This document shows positions 36,550 through 45,606 of a stretch of 64,000 nucleotides of DNA, one piece after another. Position 1 is the first letter of the stretch; every line of letters begins with the position of its first letter. The stretch covers positions 62,001 to 126,000 of the forward strand of contig NZ_CANLXV010000005.1 in the NCBI RefSeq assembly GCF_947495205.1. Direction: 5' to 3'. The position numbers and the translations under genes are program-made. Below the pieces are notes generated by a model. It ran no database searches. It was not told where the DNA came from and was given only the letters and a program-made list of their open reading frames with translations. The stretch is from an uncultured Polaribacter sp. (GTDB taxonomy: Bacteria; Bacteroidota; Bacteroidia; Flavobacteriales; Flavobacteriaceae).

Positions 36550-38976
36550 TTATCTTAAAACAGCTTCTAAATTTTTCTCAAAAGTCTGTTGTAATTTTTG
36601 CATTATTTTATCTATCTGCTTGTCTGCTAAAGTTTTGGTTTCATCTTGTAATAAAAAACTTACTGCATAAGATTTTTTGCCTTCTGGTAACTTATCACCT
36701 TCATAAACATCAAATAAATCTACAGCTTTAAGTAATTTCTTTTCAGATTGAAAAGCCAAATTATATAATGTTTTAAATTCAATTTTTGAATCTAATAACA
36801 AAGCTAAATCTCTTTTTACTGCTGGAAATTTTGGCAACTCAGTTACTTTAACTTTTTTATTGCCTACTAATTTTAAAATTGTATCCCAATTAAAATCTGC
36901 AAATAAAACCTCCTGCTTAATTCCAAATTCTTTAAGTATGGAGCGTTTTACAACTCCAAATTCTACCAACTTCATTTTTCCCAAACCTAAAGAAATTCCT
37001 TCAGCAAAAACATCTTGTTTGCTTGGTGATGCTTTGGTATTATCTAAACCTAATCTGTTTAAAATATTTACAATAATTCCTTTTAGATAGAAAAAATCTG
37101 AATTTTCAGAAGTAACATTCCAACTCTCTACCGTTTTATTTCCTGTAACAAATAAAGTTAAATGCTTGTCTTCTTGATATTTTTCATTGTATTTATGATA
37201 GGTTTTACCAAATTCATAAAACTTTAACGCATTATTTTTTCTATTGATGTTGTAAGCAATAGATTCTAAACCGCTAAACAATAAAGACTGGCGCAACACT
37301 TTTAAATCGTTACTTAACGGGTTTAACATGGTAACCCCATTTTCTTCATTTATATTTTCAGATAAATCTGTATAAGCTGCTTTTGTTAGCGAATTTGCCA
37401 TGGTTTCATTAAAACCTAACGCACTCAATTGATTGGCAACAATGTTTTCTACCTTTGTTTCTTTATTAGAATCAAAAGAAATAGAAGTATTTAATTTATG
37501 AGAAAATTCGATATTATTATAACCATAAACTCTTAAAATTTCTTCAATAATATCTGCTTCACGTTGCACATCTGTTCTGTAAGAAGGTATAGTTAACCCT
37601 AAACCACCCGCTGTTTCGCTATTAATTTTAATTTCTAATGAAGCTAAAATTTTCTTGATAGTTTCTTTAGGTATTTCTTGACCAATTAAACGATATGCAT
37701 TTTCGTAAGACAAAAACACTTGAAAATCTTCTATTTTTTCTGGATAAAAATCAGATATATCAGAAGCCATTTTACCTCCTGCAAACTCCTCTATTAAAAG
37801 TGCAGCTCTTTTTAATGCATATTCTGTTAAATTGATATCTATACCTCTTTCAAATCGGAAAGATGCATCTGTATTTAACGCGTGCCTTTTAGCTGTTTTT
37901 CTAACAGAAACCGGATTGAAATAAGCACTTTCTAGAAAAATTGATGTGGTGTGTTCTGTAACTCCAGATTTGCTTCCACCAAAAACACCTGCAATACAAA
38001 GTGGATTAGAATCTGCATCACAAATCATAATATCTTCTGCAGATAATTCTCTTTCTACGTCATCTAAAGTGGTAAATTTTGTACCTTCTTCTAAAGTTTT
38101 TACAAGAATTTTATTGCCTTTAATTTTTTGCGCATCAAAAGCATGTAAAGGTTGCCCCAATTCGTGCAAAACGTAATTTGTAATATCTACAACATTGTTC
38201 TTTGGGCTTAAACCAATGGCCTTTAACCTATTTTGAATCCATTCTGGAGAATCTTTAACCTCAATATCTGTAATTGTAATTCCACAATATCTTGGCGCTA
38301 ATTCTTTTTTGTCTACTTCTACATCAAAACGTAAAGTTCTTTCATCTACATGAAAATCACTAACAGAAGGTGTAATTAATTCTAAATTTATGTCATTTTG
38401 CAGTAAACCTGCTTTTAAATCTCTAGCTACACCAAAATGGCTCATAGCATCTGACCTATTTGGAGTTAAACCAATTTCAAAAACTTGGTCGGTTTCTATA
38501 TTAAAAACTTCAGCAGCAGGTTTACCAACTTCTAAATCTTCATCAAGAATCATAATCCCATCATGACTAGCACCTAGACCTAATTCATCTTCTGCGCAAA
38601 TCATTCCATGGCTTTCTTCTCCTCTAATTTTACCTTTTTTAATTTTAAAACCTTCACCTTTATCATCATACAAAGTTGTGCCAATAGTAGCTACAGGCAC
38701 TTTTTGGCCAGCGTCTACATTTGGTGCTCCACAAACTATTTGCACAGGCTCTCCATTACCTAAATCTACAGTAGTAACCTTTAACCTATCTGCATTTGGG
38801 TGTTGTTTACATGTTAAAACATGCCCAACAACAATACCTTTTAAGCTTCCTTTTATAGATTCTTTGGTTTCTATTCCTTCTACTTCTAATCCTAAATCGG
38901 TTAATAATTCTCCAGTTTTAACTGCCTCCCAGTCTGTTTGCAAAAACTGTTTTAACCAATTGTATGATATTTTCAT
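36550..38976 (-). CDS. pheT: phenylalanyl-tRNA synthetase beta subunit
   Basis: An 808-aa beta chain of the heterotetrameric PheRS. In order: N-terminal segment KISYNWLKQFLQTDW, an EMAP-type tRNA-binding domain (about 45-150), the B3/B4 editing domain (about 215-375), the B5 domain, the synthetase-like core and a C-terminal FDX-ACB anticodon-binding domain (ELPKFPAVKRDLALLLD). Length matches full-length bacterial PheT. pheS is not in the window. A TAnnTTTG box lies 26 bp upstream of the start. Confidence 0.97.
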   Translation of the reverse strand: MKISYNWLKQFLQTDWEAVKTGELLTDLGLEVEGIETKESIKGSLKGIVVGHVLTCKQHPNADRLKVTTVDLGNGEPVQIVCGAPNVDAGQKVPVATIGTTLYDDKGEGFKIKKGKIRGEESHGMICAEDELGLGASHDGIMILDEDLEVGKPAAEVFNIETDQVFEIGLTPNRSDAMSHFGVARDLKAGLLQNDINLELITPSVSDFHVDERTLRFDVEVDKKELAPRYCGITITDIEVKDSPEWIQNRLKAIGLSPKNNVVDITNYVLHELGQPLHAFDAQKIKGNKILVKTLEEGTKFTTLDDVERELSAEDIMICDADSNPLCIAGVFGGSKSGVTEHTTSIFLESAYFNPVSVRKTAKRHALNTDASFRFERGIDINLTEYALKRAALLIEEFAGGKMASDISDFYPEKIEDFQVFLSYENAYRLIGQEIPKETIKKILASLEIKINSETAGGLGLTIPSYRTDVQREADIIEEILRVYGYNNIEFSHKLNTSISFDSNKETKVENIVANQLSALGFNETMANSLTKAAYTDLSENINEENGVTMLNPLSNDLKVLRQSLLFSGLESIAYNINRKNNALKFYEFGKTYHKYNEKYQEDKHLTLFVTGNKTVESWNVTSENSDFFYLKGIIVNILNRLGLDNTKASPSKQDVFAEGISLGLGKMKLVEFGVVKRSILKEFGIKQEVLFADFNWDTILKLVGNKKVKVTELPKFPAVKRDLALLLDSKIEFKTLYNLAFQSEKKLLKAVDLFDVYEGDKLPEGKKSYAVSFLLQDETKTLADKQIDKIMQKLQQTFEKNLEAVLR

Positions 38977-39515
38977 AATCTCTTTTTGTGATTTTATAGC
39001 GCAAATTTACTGAATTAATATCTTTTTTTTAAGAGATTTATCACTTTAAAAATAGAAGTTTTACAAGGTAATTTATCTAAACAGAAAACTATTTCCAAAT
39101 TTTAGCAATTGCAATACTTCATGTAAACTAAAAGTTTTATTCAAAAAATTTTAACCATGCTAGTATCAAAAGATTTTAAATTTTGTACTTGAATTTTATT
39201 TCCTTTTTACTGAATCAGAAAATGCTGTTGCAAAAGAAGTTTAAAGCAGTTTTTCTTGGGTTTTCGTTTCGATTTAAAACTAAATTTCATAATGCCTTTC
39301 CCTTTAAATAGTGGGTATTAATTATAAATTATCCATTTTTCGAAAAGAAATATGCTAAAAGGTTTTTTGTAAAAAAGTGTTACTTCAGCTCAAAAACAAA
39401 CAGTTTATTTGATTTAAAAACTACAAATCAATGCATTGTAAAGCAAAATAAATAAACAGTTAATTACAGGCCTTTTACTATAGCAAAAGTATTTGTAATT
39501 CAAACAAGAAACAGA
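38977..39515. other. 539-bp spacer between pheT and the PAP2 gene
   Basis: No intact gene. The first 35 bp hold the pheT promoter. A short coding-like piece around 39200-39240 (FTESENAVAKEV then stop) could be a fossil, but it is too short to judge. The rest is A/T-rich with no clear repeat or structure. Confidence 0.4.
39002..39009 (-). promoter_or_regulatory. -7 promoter box TAAATTTG of pheT
   Basis: Minus-strand TAnnTTTG, 26 bp upstream of the pheT ATG. The -33 region is A-rich without a clear TTG. Confidence 0.5.
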
Positions 39516-40076
39516 TTAATCAAAAATAGCTTTATCTACTTTTTTGTAGAGTTTATAATATAAATTTGCAAAGGTTGTACCAATTAAAATTCCAACGAGT
39601 ATATCTATTGGAAAATGTACACCCAAATACAATCTGCTATAAGCAAAAACTGCTGGAAAAATAAGCATAAAGTATATTGCTTTTACTTTATCTCTTAACA
39701 AAAGAATGGTAAAAACAGTAAAAAAGGTAGATGTAGTTGCATGACCAGACATAAAACTAAAGCCTTTGGGTCTAATAAAAGTTCTTAAAATGTGCATGAT
39801 TTCAGGATCGTTGTTTGGCCTAAGACGTCCTACAGTATTTTTAATTAAATTGGTAAATTGATCTGAAAAAGCAACCAAAACAATCATACTTAAAATTACA
39901 AATCCACCACGTTTCCAACCAAAATACTTAATTACCAAGAAAATAATTAATAAAAAAAGAGGTATCCAGTTAAATTGTTTTGTAATCATTAACCAAAGCG
40001 TATCCCAATTTTCGTTTCCTAAACTATTTAAGAAAATTAATAAATCTTTGTCTTTTTGTATGATATCTTCTAACAT
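39516..40076 (-). CDS. PAP2-family membrane phosphatase
   Basis: A 186-aa inner-membrane protein with about five helices and the three-part PAP2 phosphatase signature: KNTVGRLRPN, MSGHATTSTFFTVF and SRLYLGVHFPIDILVGI. Relatives dephosphorylate undecaprenyl pyrophosphate or phosphatidic/phosphatidylglycerol phosphates. The substrate cannot be fixed from sequence. It starts one base after the peptidyl-prolyl isomerase gene and is probably the last gene of that operon. Confidence 0.9.
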   Translation of the reverse strand: MLEDIIQKDKDLLIFLNSLGNENWDTLWLMITKQFNWIPLFLLIIFLVIKYFGWKRGGFVILSMIVLVAFSDQFTNLIKNTVGRLRPNNDPEIMHILRTFIRPKGFSFMSGHATTSTFFTVFTILLLRDKVKAIYFMLIFPAVFAYSRLYLGVHFPIDILVGILIGTTFANLYYKLYKKVDKAIFD

Positions 40077-40077
40077 A

Positions 40078-41232
40078 CTATTTGCCTACTTTTAAAATTT
40101 CTACTTCAAAAACCAAATCTGATTTTGCTGGAAATGGACCATATTTTTGTTCGCCAAAACCAATATAATAAGGTATAAATAACCTTGCTTTTTCTCCTTC
40201 TCTTAACGTTAAAACACCTTCTTTAAAACCAGTAATCATTGGTCTTTGCTCATCATTTAGTTGAAAAACTAAAGGTTTTCCACCATCTTCTGTAGATTGT
40301 ATTTTTTTACCATCTGCCAAATAAATGGTATAATTAGCGGTAATTGGTTTATGGTCTACCACCTTTTTACCATTGGTTTCTTTTAATTTTAAAATAGATA
40401 AGCCAGATTCTGTCTCTTTCGCTTTTAAAATTTCCATTTTACCAAAAAACAGTTCTTTTTCTGCTAAATACTTTGCATATCTTTTTTCTTCACTATCTTT
40501 TTGTATCGCATTTTTCTGTTCTTGTAATTTATTAAATGCAGCAACTTCCTTAGCAAATGTTTCTGCCGCATTAAACTTTTTAGCAAAACTACCTATTCTA
40601 ACAATATTAATAGTTTTAATGGTATCATTTTGCACAATTTTACGCACTACTGCCATTCTAGCAGAGTCTATGGCTTTATTTAAAGCTAAAGAATCTTTAT
40701 ATTCTAACTGTAATGCTTCTATTTGATTAGAATTTACAGTTGTTTTACCAAAAACACTATGCTTTTCATCTAAATGTGGTATCGCTCTATGCGTTATAAA
40801 AAATTGGCTATTATTTGTTGTAGGTCCACCATTTGCCATAGAAAGCACACCAAAATTATCATGCTTAAAAAGTAAATCTCCATTTTTATCTTTTGGAAAC
40901 TCGTCTCCAAAAAGATATCCTGCACTTCGCCTACCTTCTGGTGTAAAGCCACCACCTTGTATCACAAAATTATTTACTACTCTATGAAAAATAATGCCCT
41001 CATAAAAGTTTTTTCCCTTTAATGAATCTGGTAAAAATGAATTGGTACCTTCTACCAAAGCCACAAAATTACCAACAGTTTTAGGTACTTCTTTGGCATA
41101 AAGCTCTAAAAATATTTGACCTTTATTGGTTTCTATCTCTGCATATAAACCGTCTTCTAAGTTCTTGTATTTTTCTGAAATACAAGAACTTAAAAAAACG
41201 GCTATAAAAGTAAATAATATAAAAATTCTCAT
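40078..41232 (-). CDS. lipoprotein peptidyl-prolyl isomerase, cyclophilin-FKBP fusion
   Basis: A 384-aa lipoprotein (signal ending LSSC, Cys17). Residues about 27-225 are a cyclophilin domain with FHRVVNNFVIQGGG and SMANGGPTTNNSQFFIT, and the KHSVFGK active-site histidine. A Lys/Glu-rich helical linker follows, then a C-terminal FKBP-type domain (about 290-384) ending GEKARLFIPYYIGFG and DLVFEVEILKVG. Two unrelated isomerase folds in one chain imply folding of exported proteins in the periplasm. Co-transcribed with two further FKBP genes, including gldI. Confidence 0.92.
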   Translation of the reverse strand: MRIFILFTFIAVFLSSCISEKYKNLEDGLYAEIETNKGQIFLELYAKEVPKTVGNFVALVEGTNSFLPDSLKGKNFYEGIIFHRVVNNFVIQGGGFTPEGRRSAGYLFGDEFPKDKNGDLLFKHDNFGVLSMANGGPTTNNSQFFITHRAIPHLDEKHSVFGKTTVNSNQIEALQLEYKDSLALNKAIDSARMAVVRKIVQNDTIKTINIVRIGSFAKKFNAAETFAKEVAAFNKLQEQKNAIQKDSEEKRYAKYLAEKELFFGKMEILKAKETESGLSILKLKETNGKKVVDHKPITANYTIYLADGKKIQSTEDGGKPLVFQLNDEQRPMITGFKEGVLTLREGEKARLFIPYYIGFGEQKYGPFPAKSDLVFEVEILKVGK

Positions 41233-41234
41233 TG

Positions 41235-41963
41235 TTACTTTACAATATCTAATAACTCTACTTCAAAAATTAAAGTAGAAAAAGGTTTAATTTGTGGACC
41301 TCTTTGTGCTGCTTTATATGCTAATTCTTGTGGTATAAAAAATTTATATTTAGAACCAACAGACATTAATTGTAAACCTTCTGTCCAACCAGGAATAACT
41401 TGATTTAAAGCAAATTCAGATGGTTCTCCTCTATCTACAGAGCTATCAAACACTTTGCCTTCTAGGTTTGTACCATGATAATGTACTTTTACTTTTGTTG
41501 TTGGGGATGCTGGTTTTTCTCCAGTTCCTTCTTTCATTACCATATATTGTAAACCACTTGCAGTAGTTTTAACACCAGGTTTGTTTTTATTTTCTGCTAA
41601 GAAGTCTTCTCCTGCTTTTTTGTTATCGCCAAATTTAGCAGCTGCTTCTTCCGCTTGTTTTGCTTGCTGTTCTTTCATCATTTCTTCTCTTTTTTTATTG
41701 AAAAAAGGAGTTAAAACAGCTTGTGTATCACTATAAGCAATTAATAGATTAGTAGAATCTAAACCGTTAGAAATTGCTTGTAATAAAACATCTTTATCTA
41801 CTTCTTTAAAATTGAATTTTAACTGATTTGCCATACTTAAACCAACCGCATAACTTACAGAGTCTATTTCCGTTTCTAAAGATTTTACTTCTTTTATTTG
41901 CTTTCCGCAAGAAAAAAGAGATGCTGTAACTGCTACTATTGCTAAGCTTTTAATTACTTTCAT
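41235..41963 (-). CDS. FKBP-type peptidyl-prolyl isomerase lipoprotein
   Basis: A 242-aa lipoprotein (signal ending LFSC, Cys19). The N-terminal part (about 30-125) is the helical FKBP_N dimerisation domain (SVSYAVGLSMANQLK), as in FkpA/MIP. Residues 135-242 form the FKBP catalytic domain with VKVHYHGTNLEGKVFDSS, QVIPGWTEGLQLM and TLIFEVELLDIVK. It lies 2 bp upstream of the fusion isomerase and 19 bp downstream of gldI. Confidence 0.95.
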   Translation of the reverse strand: MKVIKSLAIVAVTASLFSCGKQIKEVKSLETEIDSVSYAVGLSMANQLKFNFKEVDKDVLLQAISNGLDSTNLLIAYSDTQAVLTPFFNKKREEMMKEQQAKQAEEAAAKFGDNKKAGEDFLAENKNKPGVKTTASGLQYMVMKEGTGEKPASPTTKVKVHYHGTNLEGKVFDSSVDRGEPSEFALNQVIPGWTEGLQLMSVGSKYKFFIPQELAYKAAQRGPQIKPFSTLIFEVELLDIVK

Positions 41964-41982
41964 TGTGTTTCTAATTTAAAAT

Positions 41983-42516
41983 TTAATTTATGTTAATTAA
42001 TGTTACTGTACTTTTTATCGTTTTGTTAATACCAATTTTTTTTCCATCGCCAGCAACACCAAAGGCATTGTAAGAAGGAATAACAAAGGTAATTGTTTCT
42101 CCCTTTTTCATCAACTTTAATCCTTTTTGAATTCCAGAAATAAAGTCTTCTTTATCTACTTTATATTTCTGAACTCCTAAAAATTCTTTGGTGTATACAA
42201 TGGAATCATTTAAAGTACTAATATTGTAGCTAAATGTAACCAAATCTCCTGTTTTAGGACTTGGTAAATTTTCGTCAACTTTAGTTTTATAAGTGTACCA
42301 AAATGCATTTGAAGAAGATTGATATTTCTTTAAAGAATCTTTTTTTATAAATTGTAATATCTCTTTCTCTTCTTGCTGAAATAATTGCTTGGTAACGGCT
42401 ATATTCTCTTGAAAAATAGTGGTGGATGGTTTAGGTTGTATAGGTCTTCTTGGTGTTGTTTTTTTACAACCCAAAAGTACAACTAATGCAAAAAAAACGA
42501 ATATCTTAAACTTCAT
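41983..42516 (-). CDS. gldI: gliding motility-associated FKBP-type isomerase GldI
   Basis: A 177-aa lipoprotein (signal ending LLGC, Cys17) with a KKTTPRRPI linker typical of GldI. The FKBP domain (about 85-177) contains GDLVTFSYNISTLND, FISGIQKGLKLMKKGE and IPSYNAFGVAG. In Flavobacterium johnsoniae GldI is required for gliding and the linked type IX secretion, presumably by helping fold periplasmic machinery. The T9SS sorting domains elsewhere in the window agree. Its start overlaps the DHH phosphoesterase gene by 11 bp. Confidence 0.88.
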   Translation of the reverse strand: MKFKIFVFFALVVLLGCKKTTPRRPIQPKPSTTIFQENIAVTKQLFQQEEKEILQFIKKDSLKKYQSSSNAFWYTYKTKVDENLPSPKTGDLVTFSYNISTLNDSIVYTKEFLGVQKYKVDKEDFISGIQKGLKLMKKGETITFVIPSYNAFGVAGDGKKIGINKTIKSTVTLININ

Positions 42517-43534
42517 ATGAATTGTTTAATTCGTCTTTATAATTTGGTAAATGGTTTTTAAAATCTGTAATCATTGCTTCCATAGTGCCATCAAACTTTC
42601 CTCCAGCAGCATTATCATGCCCACCACCATTAAAATGATTTCTGGCAAATTGGTTTACAGAAAATTTGCCTTTAGAACGAAAAGAGATTTTAATAATATT
42701 TTGTTCTTTGTCTTCTATAAAAATAGCCGCAAAAATTATTCCTTTTAAAGAAAGTGCATAATTTACAACGCCATCTGTATCTCCTTTCTGAAAATCGAAC
42801 TTGTTTTTTTCTGCTTCTGTTAACGTAATAAATGCTGTTTTAAATTCTGGAAAAATTTGTAAATTACTTAACGCTTGCCCCAACAAAAGCAATCTACCAT
42901 AAGAATTTGCATCATATACGTTATTATGTATTTTATCGTTTTCTGCTCCTTTATCAATTAAATTTGCAATAATTCTGTGTGTTTTGCTTGTAGTAGATCT
43001 AAATCTAAAAGAACCTGTATCTGTCATAATTCCTGTATACAAACAAGTTGCAATGTCTGAATCAATTAAATCTACATCGCCATTCATTTCTATAAACTGG
43101 TACACCATTTGGCAAGTTGAACAAATGGTAACATCAGAATACATATATTTTACATCATCTGGCTGTTGATGATGATCTATCATGGCAAAATCTTTGGGAT
43201 ATTGCTCTAAAGTATTTTGCATATCTGAACCAACTCTGTGCAAAGCATTAAAGTCTAATAAAAATATAATTTCTGAAGCATTAATTGCTTTTTGAGATTG
43301 ACTATTTTGCCAATCAAAACGATAAACCGTATCTGAACTTGGCAGCCAATGTAAAAAATCTGGATATTCATTTGGCATAACTACTGTGGCTTTATGCCCT
43401 TTTTTATCCAAATACAATTTCAATGCCAAGGTACTACCAACAGCATCTCCATCTGGGTTTCTATGCCCAACAATTACAATATTTCTTGACTGTGCAAGAA
43501 AGGTTTTTAAAGCCTCAAATCCTTTTAAAATCAT
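42506..43534 (-). CDS. DHH-family phosphoesterase (NrnA-like oligoribonuclease/pAp phosphatase)
   Basis: A 342-aa DHH/DHHA1 protein, of the group that degrades nanoRNA and dephosphorylates pAp. Motif I is VGHRNPDGDAVGSTLAL, the DHH motif is MIDHHQQPDD and the DHHA1 motif is GGGHDNAAGGKFDG. Length matches NrnA. It heads the operon gldI-FKBP-cyclophilin/FKBP-PAP2 and diverges from ndk. Confidence 0.92.
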   Translation of the reverse strand: MILKGFEALKTFLAQSRNIVIVGHRNPDGDAVGSTLALKLYLDKKGHKATVVMPNEYPDFLHWLPSSDTVYRFDWQNSQSQKAINASEIIFLLDFNALHRVGSDMQNTLEQYPKDFAMIDHHQQPDDVKYMYSDVTICSTCQMVYQFIEMNGDVDLIDSDIATCLYTGIMTDTGSFRFRSTTSKTHRIIANLIDKGAENDKIHNNVYDANSYGRLLLLGQALSNLQIFPEFKTAFITLTEAEKNKFDFQKGDTDGVVNYALSLKGIIFAAIFIEDKEQNIIKISFRSKGKFSVNQFARNHFNGGGHDNAAGGKFDGTMEAMITDFKNHLPNYKDELNNSYEV

Positions 43535-43570
43535 ACGTTGCGAATATACAATTTAATTAAAAAAATTGTG

Positions 43571-43578
43571 TAATTTTG
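43571..43578 (+). promoter_or_regulatory. -7 promoter box TAATTTTG of ndk
   Basis: Plus-strand TAnnTTTG followed by C, 57 bp upstream of the ndk start, in the 100-bp gap to the divergent DHH gene. The nearest upstream TTG is 30 bp away, too far for an ideal -33. Confidence 0.45.
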
Positions 43579-43634
43579 CGCCGAATTTATGAGTAGATTC
43601 ACAAGAATAAAAATGAATTTTAAAAGTCTATACA

Positions 43635-44054
43635 ATGGCAACAAATAGAACATTTACAATGCTAAAACCAGATGCTGTAGAAAACGGTTATACTGGTGCA
43701 ATATTAGAAAAAATTAACGCTGCAGGTTTTAGAATTGTAGCTTTAAAGAAAACACAAATGACAAAAGCAGATGCAGAAACTTTTTATGCGGTGCATAATG
43801 AGCGTCCGTTTTTTGGTGAATTAGTTGAGTTTATGACACGTGGACCAATTGTAGCTGCAATCTTAGAAAAAGACAATGCAGTAGAAGATTTTAGAACCTT
43901 AATTGGTGCTACAAATCCTGCTGATGCTGCAGAAGGAACTATTAGAAAATTATATGCAACTTCTATGGGAGAAAATGCTGTACATGGTTCTGACTCTGAT
44001 GAAAATGCTGCTATTGAAGGAAACTTTCACTTTTCTGGAAGAGAGCAGTTTTAG
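43635..44054 (+). CDS. ndk: nucleoside-diphosphate kinase
   Basis: A 139-aa enzyme transferring the gamma phosphate from ATP to NDPs through a phospho-histidine. The N-terminal [26 protein letters not shown] and the catalytic His in [15 protein letters not shown] are all present. The gene is monocistronic, and a bidirectional terminator shared with convergent ftsY follows. Its stop codon runs directly into a (TTTTTAG)n repeat. Confidence 0.97.
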   Translation: MATNRTFTMLKPDAVENGYTGAILEKINAAGFRIVALKKTQMTKADAETFYAVHNERPFFGELVEFMTRGPIVAAILEKDNAVEDFRTLIGATNPADAAEGTIRKLYATSMGENAVHGSDSDENAAIEGNFHFSGREQF

Positions 44055-44077
44055 TTTTTAGTTTTTAGTTTTTAGTT
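44049..44077 (+). repeat. (TTTTTAG)n heptamer repeat after ndk
   Basis: About four tandem copies of the 7-mer overlap the ndk stop codon. The same heptamer forms a longer array at 52738-52779 and scattered single copies at about 28875 and 31051. Confidence 0.8.
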
Positions 44078-44086
44078 AAAACTAAA

Positions 44087-44121
44087 AAAAACTCGTAATC
44101 AAAATTGATTACGAGTTTTTT
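44087..44121. terminator. bidirectional terminator between ndk and ftsY
   Basis: A 14-bp stem AAAAACTCGTAATC / GATTACGAGTTTTT with loop AAAATT and T-runs in both directions, located between the converging 3' ends. Confidence 0.9.
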
Positions 44122-44142
44122 ATTAGCTGTGCTTTTAATATT

Positions 44143-45117
44143 TTATTTGAAGAAAGAGTCTACAAATTCGTGTTTGTTAAAAACTTGTAAATCGTCTATA
44201 CCTTCTCCTACTCCAATATATTTTACGGGTATTTTAAATTGATCTGAAATGCCAATTACAACACCACCTTTTGCTGTACCGTCTAATTTTGTGACTGCTA
44301 AAGAGGTTACTTCTGTTGCTTTGGTAAATTGTTTGGCTTGCTCAAATGCATTTTGTCCTGTAGAACCATCTAAAACTAGTAATACATCGTGTGGAGAATT
44401 GTCTACCACTTTTTGCATTACTCTTTTTATTTTGGTTAACTCATTCATTAAATTCACCTTATTATGCAGTCTACCAGCTGTGTCTATTATAACAACATCT
44501 GCATTTTGATTTACAGCAGATTTTAAGGTATCAAAAGCTACAGAAGCTGGGTCTGAACCCATTTCTTGCCTTACAATTGGCACATTTGTTCTGTCTGCCC
44601 AAACTTGTAATTGATCTATTGCTGCTGCTCTAAAAGTATCTGCAGCTCCTAAAACAACTTTTAAACCTTGTTTTTTAAACTGACTTGCCAATTTACCAAT
44701 TGTAGTGGTTTTACCAACACCATTTACACCAACTACCATTAAAACATAAGGCATTTTATTGCCGTCTTTGTCTTTTGCTATAGTAGGAATTTTAAATTCG
44801 GTTTCGTTACCAACATTGGTTTCTGATAAAAGGCCTGCAATTTCTTGTCTAAGAATTTTATTAAGTTCATCTGTACCAACGTATTTGTCTTTGGCAACGC
44901 GTGCTTCTATTCTATCAATTACTTTTAATGTAGTTTCTACACCAACATCAGAGGCTACTAAAACTTCTTCTAGATTGTCTAAAACATCGTCATCTACTTT
45001 AGATTTTCCTGCAACTGCTTTAGATAGTTTATCAAAAAAATTAGTTTTGGTTTTTTCTAAACCTTTGTCTAATGTTTCTTTTTTTTCTTTTGAAAATATT
45101 TTTTTAAAAAAACTCAT
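44143..45117 (-). CDS. ftsY: SRP receptor FtsY
   Basis: A 324-aa SRP-family GTPase that docks ribosome-nascent chain-SRP complexes at the membrane. It has a short basic/acidic N-terminal region, the NG domain with P-loop GVNGVGKTTTIGKLA, ADTFRAAA, DTAGR, and TKLDGTAKGG. The long acidic A domain of E. coli FtsY is absent, as is usual in Bacteroidetes. The SRP RNA gene is at 57107-57200. ftsY is separated from the ribosomal-protein genes by a terminator and a structured RNA-like element. Confidence 0.96.
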   Translation of the reverse strand: MSFFKKIFSKEKKETLDKGLEKTKTNFFDKLSKAVAGKSKVDDDVLDNLEEVLVASDVGVETTLKVIDRIEARVAKDKYVGTDELNKILRQEIAGLLSETNVGNETEFKIPTIAKDKDGNKMPYVLMVVGVNGVGKTTTIGKLASQFKKQGLKVVLGAADTFRAAAIDQLQVWADRTNVPIVRQEMGSDPASVAFDTLKSAVNQNADVVIIDTAGRLHNKVNLMNELTKIKRVMQKVVDNSPHDVLLVLDGSTGQNAFEQAKQFTKATEVTSLAVTKLDGTAKGGVVIGISDQFKIPVKYIGVGEGIDDLQVFNKHEFVDSFFK

Positions 45118-45224
45118 AATTAGAGTTGTGGGTTATTTGGTTAGTGTTAATTATTTGTCTAAAATTATACCAAAGTAAAAATTTGACAAATTGTCTGATA
45201 TTTAATTACGCTTGCAAACAAGTT

Positions 45225-45305
45225 GCGTTAGGGATTGGAATGGCATCCTTTTTTATTTTTCATAAAAAAGATATAATGTAAAGCCCGACCTTTAGGTAAC
45301 GCCCA
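45225..45305 (+). ncRNA. structured repeat element, copy 1
   Basis: The sequence runs GCGTTAGGGATTGGAATGGC, an A/T hairpin, then GATATAATGTAAAGCCCG and GGTAACGCC. Proposed pairings are GCGTT(A) at 45225-45230 with (T)AACGC at 45297-45302, GGG with CCC (45284-45286), an apical 8-bp stem 45249-45256/45262-45269, and a small ACC-TTTA-GGT hairpin. It lies between ftsY and DUF4295, both on the other strand, so it is not in a same-strand UTR. It may be an independent small RNA; the 45353-45376 hairpin could end it. Orientation follows copy 2. Confidence 0.6.
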
Positions 45306-45342
45306 AATTTATATAATATCCTAAATATTACAAATATAGGAC

Positions 45343-45383
45343 AAAAAAAAAACTACTTTCTAAAAATAGAAAGTAGCTTTTTA
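45343..45383. terminator. terminator of the rpmB-rpmG-DUF4295 operon
   Basis: Stem CTACTTTC (45353-45360) / GAAAGTAG (45369-45376) with an 8-base loop. A ten-A run gives the minus strand a T-run, which fits termination after DUF4295. The plus strand also has CTTTTT after the stem. Confidence 0.85.
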
Positions 45384-45401
45384 TGATTTATGCTGTAAAA
45401 T

Positions 45402-45554
45402 TTACTTTTTTGCTAAAAAGTCATTTACTTTAGAAGGATCCATAATTGCTTCTACAAACATGTAAGCTCCTGTTTTTGGAGATTTTACCATTTTTATAGC
45501 TTTGCTTAATCTTTTTGACCCTGTTTGTAACGATGCTACTGATTTTTTTGCCAT
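45402..45554 (-). CDS. DUF4295-family protein (50 aa)
   Basis: A 50-aa basic protein beginning MAKKSVASLQTGSKRLSKAI and containing MVKSPKTGAYMFVEAIM, then DFLAKK and TAA. This is the Bacteroidetes-specific DUF4295 family, which is regularly found directly after rpmB and rpmG. The conserved pairing with L28 and L33 and its size and charge suggest a ribosome-associated role, which remains an inference. It lies 52 bp downstream of rpmG and is followed by a terminator. Confidence 0.88.
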   Translation of the reverse strand: MAKKSVASLQTGSKRLSKAIKMVKSPKTGAYMFVEAIMDPSKVNDFLAKK

Positions 45555-45606
45555 TGTCTAAATGTTTTTTATCTATGTGCTCTGTTCTGAGTTCTAGATG
45601 TTTTAA

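Noticed and set aside
40373..40726. 117-codon plus-strand frame antisense to the cyclophilin-FKBP gene
   Set aside because: It is an antisense shadow of a clear gene, with no recognisable protein features.
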